Shown: in pieces, positions 1 through 11,319 of the stretch
Layout of the letters: each line of letters opens with the position of its first letter
Position numbering within the stretch: position 1 is the first letter of the stretch
Source: Diphasiastrum complanatum
Taxonomy: Eukaryota > Streptophyta > Lycopodiopsida > Lycopodiales > Lycopodiaceae
DNA length: 64,000 nt
Assembly (NCBI GenBank): GCA_029204225.1
Contig: CM055097.1
Coordinates: 41,396,028-41,460,027 of the forward strand
Reading direction: 5' to 3'
Translations under genes and position numbers: made by a program
Notes under the pieces: model-generated
Told to the model about the DNA's origin: nothing
Seen by the model: the letters and a program-made list of their open reading frames with translations, nothing else
Database searches by the model: none

Positions 1-1545
1 GGCAGCAGCAGGAGACCCTGATGGTATTGTCTGTGGTAGGCATGGAATAGGTGTCAAAGTCTCTTCTTCTTCAAAAATATCCTCGTCTTCAAACCCTTCA
101 GGCACCGTGGTGTCGAACTGCTTCGGTGACTTGACCGCTGTGTTGACCCGAAGTGTGGTTGGGCTACCTTGTGTGGGTGGTTGTTGACTGGCATCTTCGA
201 CACCAACAGCAGCTTCATGGATATGCCTGAATCCTCTTCCAGGGGATTGGGGTTCAAAGGGTGCTGGGCTTTGGGGAATTTCAAAGATTTCAGTGGCCCC
301 AAAGGGGTCGGAATCATCAAACATATCCATGAAGAACTGTGCATTGGGTGAGGTTGCTTCGGTGTGCAGGGGTGAGGCGGTCTGGGTAGCTATGATGGGA
401 ATGGTAGGCCCAATGGTCACAGACTGTCCTTGTATGGGAGCAGAGGCGAGGGAAGTATCAGAGGCGAGGGGAATGGGAAGTTCAGTGCGAACAACAGAAG
501 GGGGTGGAAGCGCAGCTGACGAGGTATGCCTAGTACGATGTCGTGATGCGGAAGGCGAGTCAGGAATTACGATCTCGCTGCATGGACAACGATGACTATG
601 AGAACTTGAGGCCTAGTGAGATGACTTGGTCGGTGCTTCTTCGTAAACCGAAAGCACAAAATCCAGGTGGAAGCTCAATTGAGGACACTCGTTCACTGTG
701 TGCTTTCCTGTACAAATAGAACACTAGACATTTTCCCTAGTAGGAAAAGTCTTTGCAAACTTCTCAAGTTCCTTGTTCGCTTCTCCGTGGAAATTTTCCA
801 ATGCTTTGATCTTCGCAACAAATTGCAACTGCAACTTTTCCATCTGTTTCTCCTGGGTCTTCCCAAGTTTCTCGAACTCATTGAGCATCATTTCTGCATT
901 AGCGTTGGCATTCGTTGATGCAATAGTGGTGGATGTCGTAGTAGTCTGCCCTGCTGTATAAGGCAACATACTGACATTCGGCTCATCATCTGAATCTTCA
1001 TCCTTCTCCCGAATTGCATCGTCCATCGCATTTTGCAAAAGTGCGTACTCATTATGGCGTTTCATTTCACGTCTGATCCGTTTAGGTAGACCTGATAAAA
1101 ACCACATAATCATGGCATTTTCATTAATCAGCTCAGGCTCACATTCAGATCTAAGACATTTCACCCTTTCGATGTAGTCTCGAACCATTTCTCGCTTTCC
1201 CATTTTAATTTTACTTAAAAGTAGGAAAGGGTCTTCCATAAACTTCCGCGGTTTGAACCATGTGATAAGGGCTCGTTCAACAACCTTCCAATCTGTACGC
1301 TCAGTTTCATCTTGGTTATAGTACCAATCTTGTGCTGCGCCTGTTAAGGCCATAGGAAACAGCTTGAGTTTATCTTGAGGATAAATCTCACCATAGACCT
1401 CACAGGATTCAGCATAGATCTGAATAAATCGAACTGGCTCTGTTAATCCATTATATTTGGGTAGATCCAATCGGGGTGCTCTTCTAACAATAATTGGATT
1501 GACCTCCTGTGGAGCACCTCCAGGAGCAGCTCCAGGGGCAACCAT
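1..1545 (-). pseudogene. Gypsy (family A) gag polyprotein, runs off left edge, broken by two stops
   Basis: A retrotransposon Gag starts at the ATG at 1545 and reads leftward to the window edge in one frame. The first 273 residues are the capsid-like retrotrans_gag domain, with conserved blocks such as FPMALTGAAQDWYYNQ. A TAG at 724-726 stops it just before a CX2CX4HX4C zinc knuckle (C-S-I-C then H then C, about 685-720). A second TAG at 613-615 lies in the Ser/Pro-rich acidic linker that follows and stays open to base 1. Both stops would arise from CAG by one C-to-T change. Gag packages element RNA; protease and polymerase would lie left of the window. A second copy of the family is at 29.0-29.6 kb on the other strand. 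The Gypsy assignment rests on the domain and the primer-binding site; the zinc-knuckle continuation was read by eye. Confidence 0.85.
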
Positions 1546-2732
1546 TTAGATCAAATTGATAATGTGATTGAATATAGATTTTTTCAAAAACTATCTCAGA
1601 TTAGATCTGCTAGCTCTTTTCCACTTTTCAAGAATCTAATTCTATATGATAAAAAAACTACCCAAAATTCGATCAATCAATACTTCTCAAAAATGATAAA
1701 TTTTCAGAGTCCAATTCAGAATATATCGAATCTGATCCAAATTTTGATAGAGACTTGATCTGGAAAATCAGAAACTAAAAATAGGACTGGCGAAGGTTCT
1801 TTAGGCTAAGGTTGTCTCCGCAAAGGTTCAATAGTGCTATTTTGGGATAAAAACTCTCTGAATACTTTTCTGGCAATTTCTTGGGAAACAACCTTTGCCG
1901 ACTTCTCAGATGGAAGATTTGACACAGATAAAACTATGGACAACTGGACGAAGGTTTCTGACACAAGAAAATATAGTTTTTTTGATCTGGCGAGGGTAAA
2001 AATCAAGATTTTTTGTGATCTGATCAAGATAAATCTTCGTCGAACTCAAAAATAGTATTTTTATATAAATAGAATGTTTTGAAAACTCGGCGAAGGTTCT
2101 GGCGAAGGATCAAAAGTAATATTGGTAATTTTGCAAAAAAGTGACTTTTTTGACAAAAATATGACAATATGACAACTGATATCTTTCTATTTTTGGTATT
2201 ATTCTTTGACGACCTGGCAGTAGATAGATCTGAATCACATCTAAGCACAATGAATTGGGCAAAGGTTCTTTTTCTGTATTTTTTAGGATCTTGATAATAT
2301 TTGGTGTTTTTTGGTGGTTTTTGTAATGTTTCTGAAAATCTGCTGGGAATTAATCCTCGCCCTTCCAAGTGAAGGTTCTGTAAACAAAATCAAAGGTGTC
2401 TGCAACTCGGCGAAGGTTTCCTGATTGAGGGTAAAAACTTCTGGGCTCTGATGACGCTTTTTGTCTCTTTTTGACCAAATTTGACAGATTTGACCGATTT
2501 TTGTTATTTTCTCTTATATCTCAGATTCAAATGGATCTTAAGATTAGTGATCTAAATAGCTTTCCCTGTTTAATAATCAGATTAGATTTCAAACAAGCAA
2601 ATCCACTCAAAATCTAGCAAAATCGATTCCAAACTAATCCTACAATGCAGTTTTAACACTATTCATGCCACGACAAGATGCCTAATGCAAGCTAACCATC
2701 AGCCAAACATGCTGCAAACTAAAAAATTGGTG
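1546..2732 (-). other. Gypsy A untranslated leader with a recurrent GGCGAAGG motif
   Basis: This lies between the gag start and the primer-binding site of element A and has no credible coding sequence. It is AT-rich and repeats the motif GGCGAAGGTTCT or close variants at about 1791, 1821, 1950, 2089, 2101, 2258, 2370 and 2409. The motif also occurs in the adjacent LTR near 2838. Its role is unknown; packaging or regulatory sites are expected in such leaders, but none can be assigned here. Confidence 0.5.
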
Positions 2733-2757
2733 CAGCTCCCCGGCAACGGTGCCAAAA
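2733..2757 (-). promoter_or_regulatory. Primer-binding site of Gypsy element A
   Basis: On the minus strand the bases read TTTTGGCACCGTTGCCGGGG, the form seen just inside the 5' LTR of Athila/Tat-type Gypsy elements. It directly follows an LTR end in CA. It marks the start of reverse transcription and fixes element A as minus-strand. The plus-strand copy at 28933 has the same arrangement. Confidence 0.8.
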
Positions 2758-2758
2758 T

Positions 2759-3530
2759 TGTAGTGTGTTTCTCTCCTTGCCTAACCTAAATCCAAGATCT
2801 AGTCAATCTAGCATCAAAGAGACGGAGTTAGTTGTCACGCGAAGGTTTGTTCCCATGAGAGCGATAGTATAGTTCAAATTTCAACATGAATGGAGGATCT
2901 AACACTAACATCCATTAACACTAAGCATTAACACTACATCCATTAACCCTACTTCCATTTACCCTAAATCCACAACAATGATAGGAACTTACTCTTCTCT
3001 CTCTCCCTTTCTCTCTCACAAAAAGCATAAGAAATAGCAATCCCAATAATGATCAAATCCAACAATTAGCAAAATCTAAAGAAAGCATGAGAAATGGAGA
3101 AGAAGAAAGGAAGAGCAAGGACATTCATCAATCCATTTCTAAAGAGAACCAATCTGCTTTATTGAAATGAGGAAATGAACATGAGGAGCAACTCGAGTTG
3201 GTCTCTTTTTATAGTAGAGAGGAGGACTCTGGCCTCTGAATCCTATTGATCCAGTCTAGCCTCTCTTTTTATTCAAATTTAAAAAAGTGTGAGAACCATC
3301 AAATTTGGAGAGAAACCCAACTTTATTCACTAACTTGACATTTAGGCCTTGCGACATTAAAAGTCTCGCAAAAAGGCCTAAAGTCCTTTTATTGACTTTT
3401 AACTAATTAATCAAATAACTATGTGGTCATCGGGTTGGACTTACACACGCAGGGTGCCAAATCCCTCTCACTTATTAACTAGGATTAGGGTTGCCTTGGG
3501 ATCCGCAAACCCTCCAACAATGTTGCTATG
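2759..3530 (-). mobile_element. 5' LTR of Gypsy element A (outer boundary approximate)
   Basis: The inner end is sharp: on the minus strand the LTR ends in ...CACACTACA next to the primer-binding site. The outer end is only estimated. Reverse-complemented, this block aligns by eye with the plus-strand LTR at 28260-28931. Shared stretches include a fragment reading GTCAAGTTAGTGAATAAA, the transcribed segment with TTTCAATA, and the CT-rich run before the end. Segmental gaps between the copies indicate substantial age. Confidence 0.65.
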
Positions 3531-4128
3531 CTTATCTTCCATTCTGTCTGACCTTTCTAGTTGTTCTTACTAGTAATAGACGCTTAACATTTAGTCTTGT
3601 CTTTCGAAAATCATTCACGACTAATTATCGGTCGAGCACAGTCTAGCTCTTCGCGAATCATTCGCGACATATATTTTGTCTTGCTATTCGCGACAAATTA
3701 TTCTTCTGGCGCTTCATCTATTAATGTTTGGCTACGTAATCTAGAATGACCGTGATTTCTATCACTAAAATTCTGTCATTCTGATAGGCGTAGTCATGCT
3801 TACGGAGAGAGTCGTATAGTTCATTCCGCTGCGCATGAACATTTTTTGTTTGAGTTCATTTCTCGTTCGCTTCTTGTTCAAGTTCGTTTCTCATTCGTGT
3901 TCGTCATTTATTCTCCCCCTCTCTCTCCAACAATCGTCAGATTCCAATGTGTTTTATAGATATCGGATTCCTGACGACCCTATTGCGATGTGTTTTGCGA
4001 TGCACACGATGAACGAAAAAAAAAAAATTATGCTCGCGATTCATGGCGCAAATCGTGACGGGTGTTGTAGTGGATGATTCAAGTTCTCTTGACATTGTTC
4101 TTCCTACAAAAGCAATCCACCTAACTCT
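3531..4128. other. No gene recognised; short repeats of a TTCGCGA motif
   Basis: This may be the outer part of LTR A or unrelated DNA. TCATTCGCGAC-like words recur at 3607-3700 and GTTC/TTCGTTTCTC words at 3850-3910, giving a patchy repeated texture. The open frames are short and show no recognisable domain. Confidence 0.35.
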
Positions 4129-4574
4129 TCATAGGTTGGAAGATTCTCCCGTGTTGGCTATACTTCTCACAAACATCTGATGTGACTCACTCAAACTGTT
4201 CAATGTCAATTGCACGATCTCACGATCCTGAACTCGCTCTCCAACATCAACTAATTGACCACGGATCTCCTTTACCTTCAATAGGTGACCGGCAATGGTT
4301 GCACCATCATCCATTCGTAATGTGTATAGCTTCATCTTCAAGAATAGCACTTGAGATGTGTTTGTGGTCTCATACAATGCCTTCAACGTATCCCATGCTT
4401 CTTTCGGTCTTGCTAAGTTTCTTCAATCACTGGCCTTGTCTCTTCACCTGTCACGATCTCTCATAGCTCCTTTTCCATCAAAATGTTTTGCAGTTTGAAT
4501 TTCCAAACTGCATAGTTGTTGGCTCCTTCCAATTTGCTTGACTCATTGAGGACACTCTCGCTTAGAGTTGCCAT
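4129..4574 (-). pseudogene. Copia gag remnant (UBN2-type)
   Basis: From an ATG at 4574 the minus strand encodes a Copia Gag N-terminus with the hallmark LEGANNYAVWKFKLQNIL. It is stopped by TGA at 4461-4463, where the family normally has a tryptophan (TGG) after Glu-Leu. The frame resumes at about 4386 with the central Gag helices (KALYETTNTSQVLFLKMKLY onward) and fades near 4129. No zinc knuckle, protease or polymerase follows, so only the 5' part of the element remains. Its primer-binding site is at 5229-5242. Confidence 0.8.
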
Positions 4575-5228
4575 TACTAGATAGATGAGTCCGGATCTCA
4601 AGAATTGCTCAATCTGAACACACAACTTGTTTCCAAATTTACCACACCACAAAATCATACAACCACCTGATTTTGATTCAGTGCGCACAGGTACGACCCC
4701 TAGTCCTTGACTTGGTTGTTCGCACGTTGATTCGATATGTACGGACATATGCAATATTGATTCAGCGCACATATGTACGACCGCTCGGGATCTTCTTGGG
4801 CTCTCGCATGTTGAATCGATACTAGTACAGATCAAGATGAAAAGTAGAGAGAATATAAGAGTTTTTAGAGGTAATATACTACGCACGAAGTGTGTGATGG
4901 TTGAAAATACAAAGATTAGTAATGTGAAATGTACGAAGCCTCAAATTTGATCCAAAGACTTGACATAAAACTAGGAAGTATATCAAAAGAAAATCTCTCC
5001 ACTCAACAGATTTTCAATCTATCTGGTGCTACCCTAGCCTTTTGATGCCTCCGAAACTGTGTCTTTATTCTCTGTTGATGATTTTGATGCCTCAGTACTT
5101 GCAAAATAGCAAAAGTATATTTTCCAAGTTTTTGCCTATCCAAGCTTTCACCTCCTGTAAAGGACTTTCTCACTTCATTGCGGAGCCTGTGACAAGTTGT
5201 ATCCATTGATCAGGCACACATGACTATC
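4575..5228 (-). other. Leader between Copia primer-binding site and gag
   Basis: There is no coding signature. The interval is longer than a usual Copia leader, so it may include inserted sequence. I see no promoter, RNA gene or tandem repeat worth naming. Confidence 0.35.
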
Positions 5229-5242
5229 GGGCTCTGATACCA
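5229..5242 (-). promoter_or_regulatory. Copia primer-binding site (initiator Met tRNA type)
   Basis: The minus strand reads TGGTATCAGAGCCC, the standard plant Copia site complementary to the 3' end of initiator methionine tRNA. It places a 5' LTR immediately to the right (5243 to about 5435). That LTR is short and seems cut off where the Gypsy B protease frame ends. Confidence 0.8.
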
Positions 5243-5435
5243 TATCAATAATCAAATAAGCAACATCAAGAATTCACCATAAGCAATCACCAAAGAAGGC
5301 GGCAGAAAAACACACACTCTCACTCAACACTCTATCACACTATTGCATACTGAATGGAAAATGTACAAATAAATCCTGAACCCTGATAGAGAGAGAAAAA
5401 GCTAGGAGTAGACTAATAGACTAGCCTACGGCTAA

Positions 5436-6397
5436 TTACAGCTGGTAATAGCTTGGGAATGCTTTGGTTGAGTTACGTATCTGAATATCAGAAATGTCCA
5501 AATTTTTTGGGCAGTTCTCAACTCGGAAGACATTTTTGTCATCTATGAATAAATATTTTGATTCATCAGTAGGTAGCCATGCAATGTTTAACAATTCATC
5601 ATTGTGTGGTTTAATATCAATAAAATTGATATTAATGATAGGTGTGTCTAGATCAGGAGGTTGTTCATTAGCATTCAAGGTAGTATGGGTACAATCATCC
5701 TGATTTTGAGCACAATAATCAGCATTCACACAATCAACCGTAGCCAAATTGTGGCTCCAATATATGATATCAGTAGATTTAACATAATGACCTTTCTCTT
5801 GGGTGGACTGGTATGGCTCAAACACGGAATTTGTAGTAGATGAATCATCGTCATGGTATCGTGTTGGTTTGAGCTTTCCAGATGAATCAATGGTAACAGA
5901 CTTCTCCCTATTACCAAAGGTTACTCGCCCTTTGCTCCAGTCATGAACGACCTGTGCATTGGTGAGCCATGGTTGACCAAGCAGTAACTCATAAGAATAG
6001 GTATTACTAGGAATATCGAGTACAACCAGGCCCACGGTGAATTTCAAGCCTCCCAGATTAACCAGAATTTGTGGGAGAAATTCTGAAGGTCGGACCACAC
6101 TTTGATTAAGCATCATGAGCTGACAAGTGGGTTTGGTGAGTTTTTCTTTCAGGTTCCATTCCAACATGAGAGATGTGGAGATGATATTGACGCCTGAGCC
6201 ACCATCTAACACAGATAATACTTCTCGGGATTGGTGATGAGTAGCTGGAATCTTGATATATTGCCATTTTCACTGAGCAGATTGGTTAAGTGTAATGGCA
6301 TTTCAGGCAACTCGTCAGGGTTAGGGGTTTCGGTGGATTGGAGGTGTTGTTTCCATTTACCTGCATGTTTCAATAAAACATGAAAAGGAATTGTCAC
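5436..6397 (-). pseudogene. Gypsy (family B) Gag tail and retropepsin fragment
   Basis: A 258-codon minus frame (6212-5436) begins with LDGGSGVNII, a retroviral-type aspartic protease active-site motif with Gly-Gly-Ser after Asp, and continues with the fold's second half (YELLLGQPWL). A preceding frame (6397-6206) ends in NPEKYYLC and overlaps it out of frame. The two are one original reading frame split by a small indel close to the active site. Reverse transcriptase, RNase H and integrase are absent: to the left lies the LTR of another Copia element. It belongs with the primer-binding site at 6650 and LTR at 6674. Confidence 0.75.
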
Positions 6398-6649
6398 GTT
6401 GGCTTGTAACAGATCTCCCCAAATTTCAGTGCCTTCAAGGATTCTATTGTCGAAAGGATGTCACACTTCTTTCAGAGAAATGCCCAAGTTGACACTTTTG
6501 TTTCCCCCCCGGTTTGATAGGTTGCTCAGCAGCTCTGTTAGGACCTGGAGAGAAGACGGGTGCTGTAGTGTGAAAATTGATAACATGCAAACATGCACAC
6601 AAGCACTTAACAACAACAAAAAGAAGAAAAGTAAGCTATGTAAGAAAAC

Positions 6650-6673
6650 TTAAAAAGCGGCAACGATGCCAAT
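6650..6673 (-). promoter_or_regulatory. Primer-binding site of Gypsy element B
   Basis: The minus strand reads TTGGCATCGTTGCCGCTTTT directly after an LTR end in ACA. The same sequence, with GCGTCG for GCATCG, occurs on the plus strand at 27516. The tRNA primer is not identified, but position and conservation between copies support the call. Confidence 0.7.
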
Positions 6674-7280
6674 GTTGTATAATGGTTATTCTAGATCTAG
6701 CCATGCGATTGTAGTATAGGAATAGACCAGTTCGTCCACTTCTTAAGTTCTACATAAAACTTACAAACAAAAAGGAAAGAGGAGAGCATCAAGGCTTTCC
6801 CAACTAATGCTCGAAAAACTTAAAAAAACAATCTAACTAGGCTTGTTAAGGCTTATTCAACTAACAAGCATTTAACTTAACTAGGGCTTGCCCAACTAGC
6901 AAAACCCATTAAACTAGAACCTAACTAACACCCAAAGGGAATCGATAAAATAATTGCGGCTACATAAGCATAAACATACATAAACATGTCACAATAAAAT
7001 TCCTATGAAAAGGAGGCAAGAGGAGGCCCGAGTACCTTCCCTCAAGCTATTCACCTTCCAATGGAAACACAAAAAAATAGAGAGATCAAATCACAAGATT
7101 GCAATTAGCATAATCTCCATGTGTTGTTTACAAACTAAATGCCTCTGTTCTTATAGCAAGAGGGCCTTCCATAAGTTTTCTACCAACTTATGGGATTATC
7201 CTTCTAATTTTGCTATTCTAAGTCTCACAACTTCTAACTTAGAAACTGTCGCAATATGTGCTTCATGTCATACAAACAAT
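6674..7280 (-). mobile_element. 5' LTR of Gypsy element B (outer boundary approximate)
   Basis: Reverse-complemented, this matches the plus-strand LTR at 26867-27515 over long stretches. These include a segment around CATAGCTTGAGGGAAGG, one around TCGGGCCTCCTCTTG, and the CCCTTTGGGTGTTA block. Differences and gaps are frequent, so the copies are old. The outer limit is where similarity fades. Confidence 0.65.
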
Positions 7281-7468
7281 ATATAAACCAGTATCAAAAG
7301 TATCTAAATTAATTGCACATATTTGTCTACAATAGTATTACATCGAAATCTTACCATATAATGTGTTATGTAATCTGCTCCCCATGCACTTTGAATTCCA
7401 TCCACAGATTCACTAGTTGTTTTTTGTATCATTTGTACATCAGTATTTAAGAATTGATCTTTTCTTAA
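7281..7468. other. No feature recognised
   Basis: Short AT-rich interval between LTR B and a tandem duplication; nothing seen beyond short chance frames. Confidence 0.3.
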
Positions 7469-7642
7469 GCATTTCACCATGTTGTCTAGTTTTCTCCAAA
7501 CTTCTGCTTTGCATACATTTTTATGTCTTCAAATCTCCTGCTAAATGCCATTCTAGCATTTCACCATGTTGTCTAGTTTTCTCCAAACTTCTGCTTTGCA
7601 TACATTTTTATGTCTTCAAATCTCCTGCGAAATGCCATTCTA
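7469..7642. repeat. Tandem duplication, two 87-bp units
   Basis: The unit starts GCATTTCACCATGTTGTCTA and recurs after exactly 87 bases, at 7469 and 7556. The copies are nearly identical, with about one difference (CTGCTAAAT versus CTGCGAAAT). As 87 is a multiple of three, a plus-strand frame reads through both, but the protein is not recognisable. This is a recent duplication. Confidence 0.9.
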
Positions 7643-7700
7643 TGTTGAAAGTGCCAATTCTAGGAACACTGAGTGGAACTCCCTCCATGTGATTTTTTAT

Positions 7701-7768
7701 GATGGCAGGCTATGACATTCTACCAAATATCCATGATGGCAGGATATGACATTCTACTTAATGTCCAT
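7701..7768. repeat. Tandem duplication, two 34-bp units
   Basis: GATGGCAGGCTATGACATTC and its near copy GATGGCAGGATATGACATTC begin 34 bases apart at 7701 and 7735. It lies 60 bases after the 87-bp duplication, so this small interval has duplicated at two scales. Confidence 0.8.
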
Positions 7769-8083
7769 GAGCTTAACTACTATACCTGAAAAGCTGCAAA
7801 CCACCAAATATCATTTTTTGATTGAACACTGAAGTTGAGGCCTTCTGAGTGTTCTGGATGTGAAAGTGCTCCATTCATGATCGTAAGACTTTTAGCTCTC
7901 TCCATTTTTTGTCCCTTTATAATTTCAGACTCATCTAACTTAAGAATAACTATCAACTTGTTATTGACATTCTCATTTGTAATACCATAAAAATCTATGA
8001 TGAATGTTAGTAACTAATTAATGTCAATAAACAGATTGCTGAAATTGTTATAAGCTAGACATTCTCCCTTCGAGCAAGACACT

Positions 8084-9251
8084 TCATTGATATGAAATGG
8101 AATACCCGCTATTTTTTGCATACCTTAGTTTAACATGTCTTTTAAAAAAAAAAAGATGAAATGGTCGTGGGATTGAAGATTTTTTCGTACATACTTGTGC
8201 AAATGCTTCATTTATCATCTTAAACATTGTTGCATACGCTTTTCTACTGATGCTGGAAAAATCACATTCCCCCTGAACCAATGTAATGTCCAATATTTTT
8301 CCAGCTTCATTCATAATGTTATAAAAAATTGAAGCCTTAATTTTTTTCATTTTATTACTGTTTAACATTGATTTCATAGATTTAGAAGGTAAAATAGAAC
8401 CTAAGAGTTTCCAATGGAAATCTCATCGGCCAAATGGTCTTCAGCAACCAATGTAGATCTGCATGGCAAATAAATGTTCATAAAAAAGTCAGTATAAATT
8501 ATGACACGCATAGTATTGACTACAACATAATAAACAAATAAACCGTGACCGAAAATAAATAAATAACAGAACTAGTGATTATGATTGAATCAAAAAGTTC
8601 AAACAATATTAAACCAAATAAGCTATAACTTACTTGAATACACGGATTCGCCTTTTTTGATAACCTCTGGATGATAGATCACCAGTCTTTTTATCTTGTT
8701 GTTTTTTGCTTTTCTGTTTAGCAAATCCATATCTTTAATAAGAGACAAATATGAGATACGCATGGATTGAAATGCAATTTTTATCTCATCATCAGTAGTT
8801 ATAAAATGACACAAATTTTTTTTACATTTGACTCTCCTTTTTGAACATCTCATTTTCTTCCAAACAAGTTTTCAAAGTTTGTAGATTTTTCTTTCCACTC
8901 CTTTGATATTTTTCTTAATTTCTCTTCCAAATAATGTATTCTTTGCATTGACTGTGCATTTCCATAGAGTTTCAAATTCTCATGACACATAAATATTAAT
9001 TGAGTAACCGAATGAAAATCAAGATGTTGCAATGAATATGGATCAATAGGATACAATGTTCATGATGACCATAAATCTACATACTTTAGCTTTTCCTCCC
9101 TGTATGGAATCATATCAGAAGTTGTTGGATTCTTTGGAATTTCTTGTCCTAGATTCATTGTCATAGAAAGTAGTGCGAGCAGACACATAAAGAAGTTATA
9201 AAATGATATTTTAATTACTTTATTGTTATTTTTCTCTCTCCTACATGACAT
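8084..9251 (-). other. Run of short unidentified minus-strand ORFs, possible broken gene
   Basis: Four minus-strand frames follow one another: 9251-9060, 9056-8850, 8853-8623 and 8377-8084 (63, 68, 76 and 97 codons). They are Lys/Ile/Asn-rich, as expected in AT-rich DNA. The third starts MRCSKRRVKCKK and the fourth includes a helix-like stretch around GKILDITLVQGECDF. Their collinear arrangement, two of them nearly touching, suggests one exon-intron gene or a decayed gene rather than chance. I recognise no family and assign no function. A protein-profile search of the four frames together would decide. Confidence 0.25.
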
Positions 9252-9863
9252 TTCTTATAAAGCCCTCTTTGGGCCCATATTTTCTCTAATGCAGGCCCAT
9301 TTTGAGTCCAAAAGGGTCCTAATGTGAATTCACACTTAGATTCTTTAGCAAAATGCTTCTCTTGTCTTAAAATCCTTCAGACAATACAAAGATGCTTTAT
9401 ATGCTCTTTAGTATCATCTAGAAACACCACTCAAAAACATCTAAAATCATATAGTTTTCTTGCCTAACAAAACTAGTACTCAAAACTAGCCTTTTGAAAA
9501 ACAGAATTTTAACCTTTAAACAAAGGGCAATAAACCCCTTTTAAGGGCTGAACTTCTGTCTTACATTCAAAAAGCTAACAAGCAAAGGCAAATTACAAAA
9601 ACGTTTGGTAAAGAGTAAATTCATACCCTTTCCAAAATCATCATTCAAGAGCTTGATATATCATACTGGTTGCAAAACTTTGTAGTGCACATACCTTGCA
9701 ACCAAATCCTCTCAAAACAACTGCAATTTCAAAAAGAGATCCAAGAATCACTTCTCCAAGCTCTTGCTTCACACTTTGCTCCAAGCTCCAAGAATTAGGA
9801 CTCCAACTTTCGAATTCTTGGCCTCCTCTTGAGTACTCTCCAACAGCAAATCCACCTAGCTTT
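9252..9863. other. Likely element leader; no gene recognised
   Basis: The interval precedes (on the minus strand, follows) the primer-binding site at 9864, so it is probably the 5' leader of a lost element. No Gag domain is detectable; the open frames are short and overlap on both strands. Confidence 0.3.
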
Positions 9864-9876
9864 GGCTCTGATACCA
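9864..9876 (-). promoter_or_regulatory. Primer-binding site, initiator Met tRNA type
   Basis: The minus strand reads TGGTATCAGAGCC, followed on that strand by CAAAGC. It sits at the inner edge of the LTR-like block at 9877-10430, which supports a minus-strand LTR element here. Confidence 0.7.
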
Positions 9877-10430
9877 CTATCAAGTCCTCAAACAAAAATC
9901 CAAAACTAGGCAACCGTAAAAAGGAAAAAATAGGGAATCGGATGGTGGATAAACCAAGCCAACCAAACCTAGATCGATCGAATTTAGCACCCAAGCTATG
10001 GATCAATCACACTCAACAGGAACAAGGTTAACAACTGATTTGAATCGGCCAAATTCATCCGGTTCGAATCGGTTCGAATCCAAAAACGGTTCGAATTGAA
10101 AGAAACAAAATTATACCTTTTTTGAAATTTTTTTCGGTTCAAACTGGCTTCGAACGATTTGAACCACGCTACGGACCTAAGTGTGAATAGGAGAGAGGAA
10201 TCACACCAGCAACATATAGCTACAATCACGAAAATCAAACATACACTAGTGAGAGCCCTATGGGTATACTTATACCCTCGAAGGCCCATGCACCACTAGT
10301 AGTGCACTATGACAACTCACAGAACACATTAGCAGCCTAATTGGGTCACCTCATCTACTTCTCCTGTGAGTCGCTCTTAGACCCATACAAACCACAAACA
10401 TACAAGCAAAATGCATAAAATGTGAAAGAA
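9877..10430 (-). mobile_element. LTR related to the Gypsy LTR at 17.66-18.09 kb
   Basis: Parts align with 17660-17960 in the same orientation: a segment containing CCTATGGGTATACTTATACCCT, a CAATC/CTAAGCTA region before it, and GAGTCGCTCTTAGACCCATA after it. It includes GGTTCGAATC words repeated around 10060-10170. The outer boundary is not visible. No protein-coding part of this copy remains in the window. Confidence 0.55.
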
Positions 10431-11170
10431 ACTTGTGAAATGAAAATGACAAAGGGTAGAATAGATTTTTACATCTGCCAAACTGCTCAAATAGGGTTCG
10501 ACTCTCTTCCTCCTTATATAGGAGACGTGTGCGTATCATCTCTTTCCTGGAAGGCCTCCATGAAGCATCCACTAATGCCAATTGAAGCATCACCTCACTG
10601 AAAATGTGGGTGCCCTCAATGGAAAAAGAAACGCTAGCCTCATAAGAAAATTGGGCCACCAATCTCGTGCAAATCTCGTGTTGGCACCTCTACCACCCTC
10701 TATCCAATGCAGTCTGATGAGAAGCTTAGGGCCTAACATGTCTCTAATGTGCAGTGGTATGCGGTCAATGTCTAACATGCCCTGTGGTAGTAGATGGGCC
10801 AACGGGAGGTGTATCTGAGGATGATGGGATGTGTATTGTGGTAGGTTGTCGGTGAAGCACCAGCAACTAATGATGTTGATGGTCGTGAAGGCTCTGATGA
10901 AGTGGCATGTCCAGGTACTCCCACATGTGCATTGGAAACTGTAGAAATATCAAGGGTAAATGCCCCTCTGTGGCTAGGCCTTGTACTTGTATTCATGTTG
11001 CTCTGGACCCCTCTGTAACTAGGCCCTGCACCATGGCCATGCCGTACTATCTACCAAAAAAAAAATTGTGCTGGTCTAAGTGGTTTAGTGGATGACCCAT
11101 CAAGTCCATATGTCTCCCATAGTAAGGGCAAAAACCGACTATAAATGAGCTTGGAGCTCGAAATGATCAG
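10431..11170. other. No gene recognised
   Basis: Moderate base composition with overlapping short frames on both strands. CTCTGTGGCTAGGCC and CTCTGTAACTAGGCCC form a loose duplication at 10970-11025. No conserved domain or RNA gene was recognised. Confidence 0.3.
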
Positions 11171-11308
11171 ATCCAGGTTTTTGGTAGGCCCATGTATAAT
11201 TTTTGAAAAATGTATAGAACTCGTTGTAGGTGTCGGATTGGGATGATGTAAAGTGCTAGACTATGTTTTCTCATGCTTGCAAGAATGCCTAGAATGTCCA
11301 TTTTGGCC

Positions 11309-11319
11309 ATTACAACACA
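11309..11319. repeat. Left target-site duplication of the LINE
   Basis: ATTACAACACA, identical to 12654-12664. It lies immediately before the first LINE-like base, as expected for target-primed reverse transcription. Confidence 0.75.

Noticed and set aside
724-1545. Programmed stop readthrough between gag and the zinc knuckle at TAG 724
   Set aside because: A second TAG follows at 613 and the same CAG-to-TAG pattern occurs across unrelated elements here, so decay is the simpler explanation.
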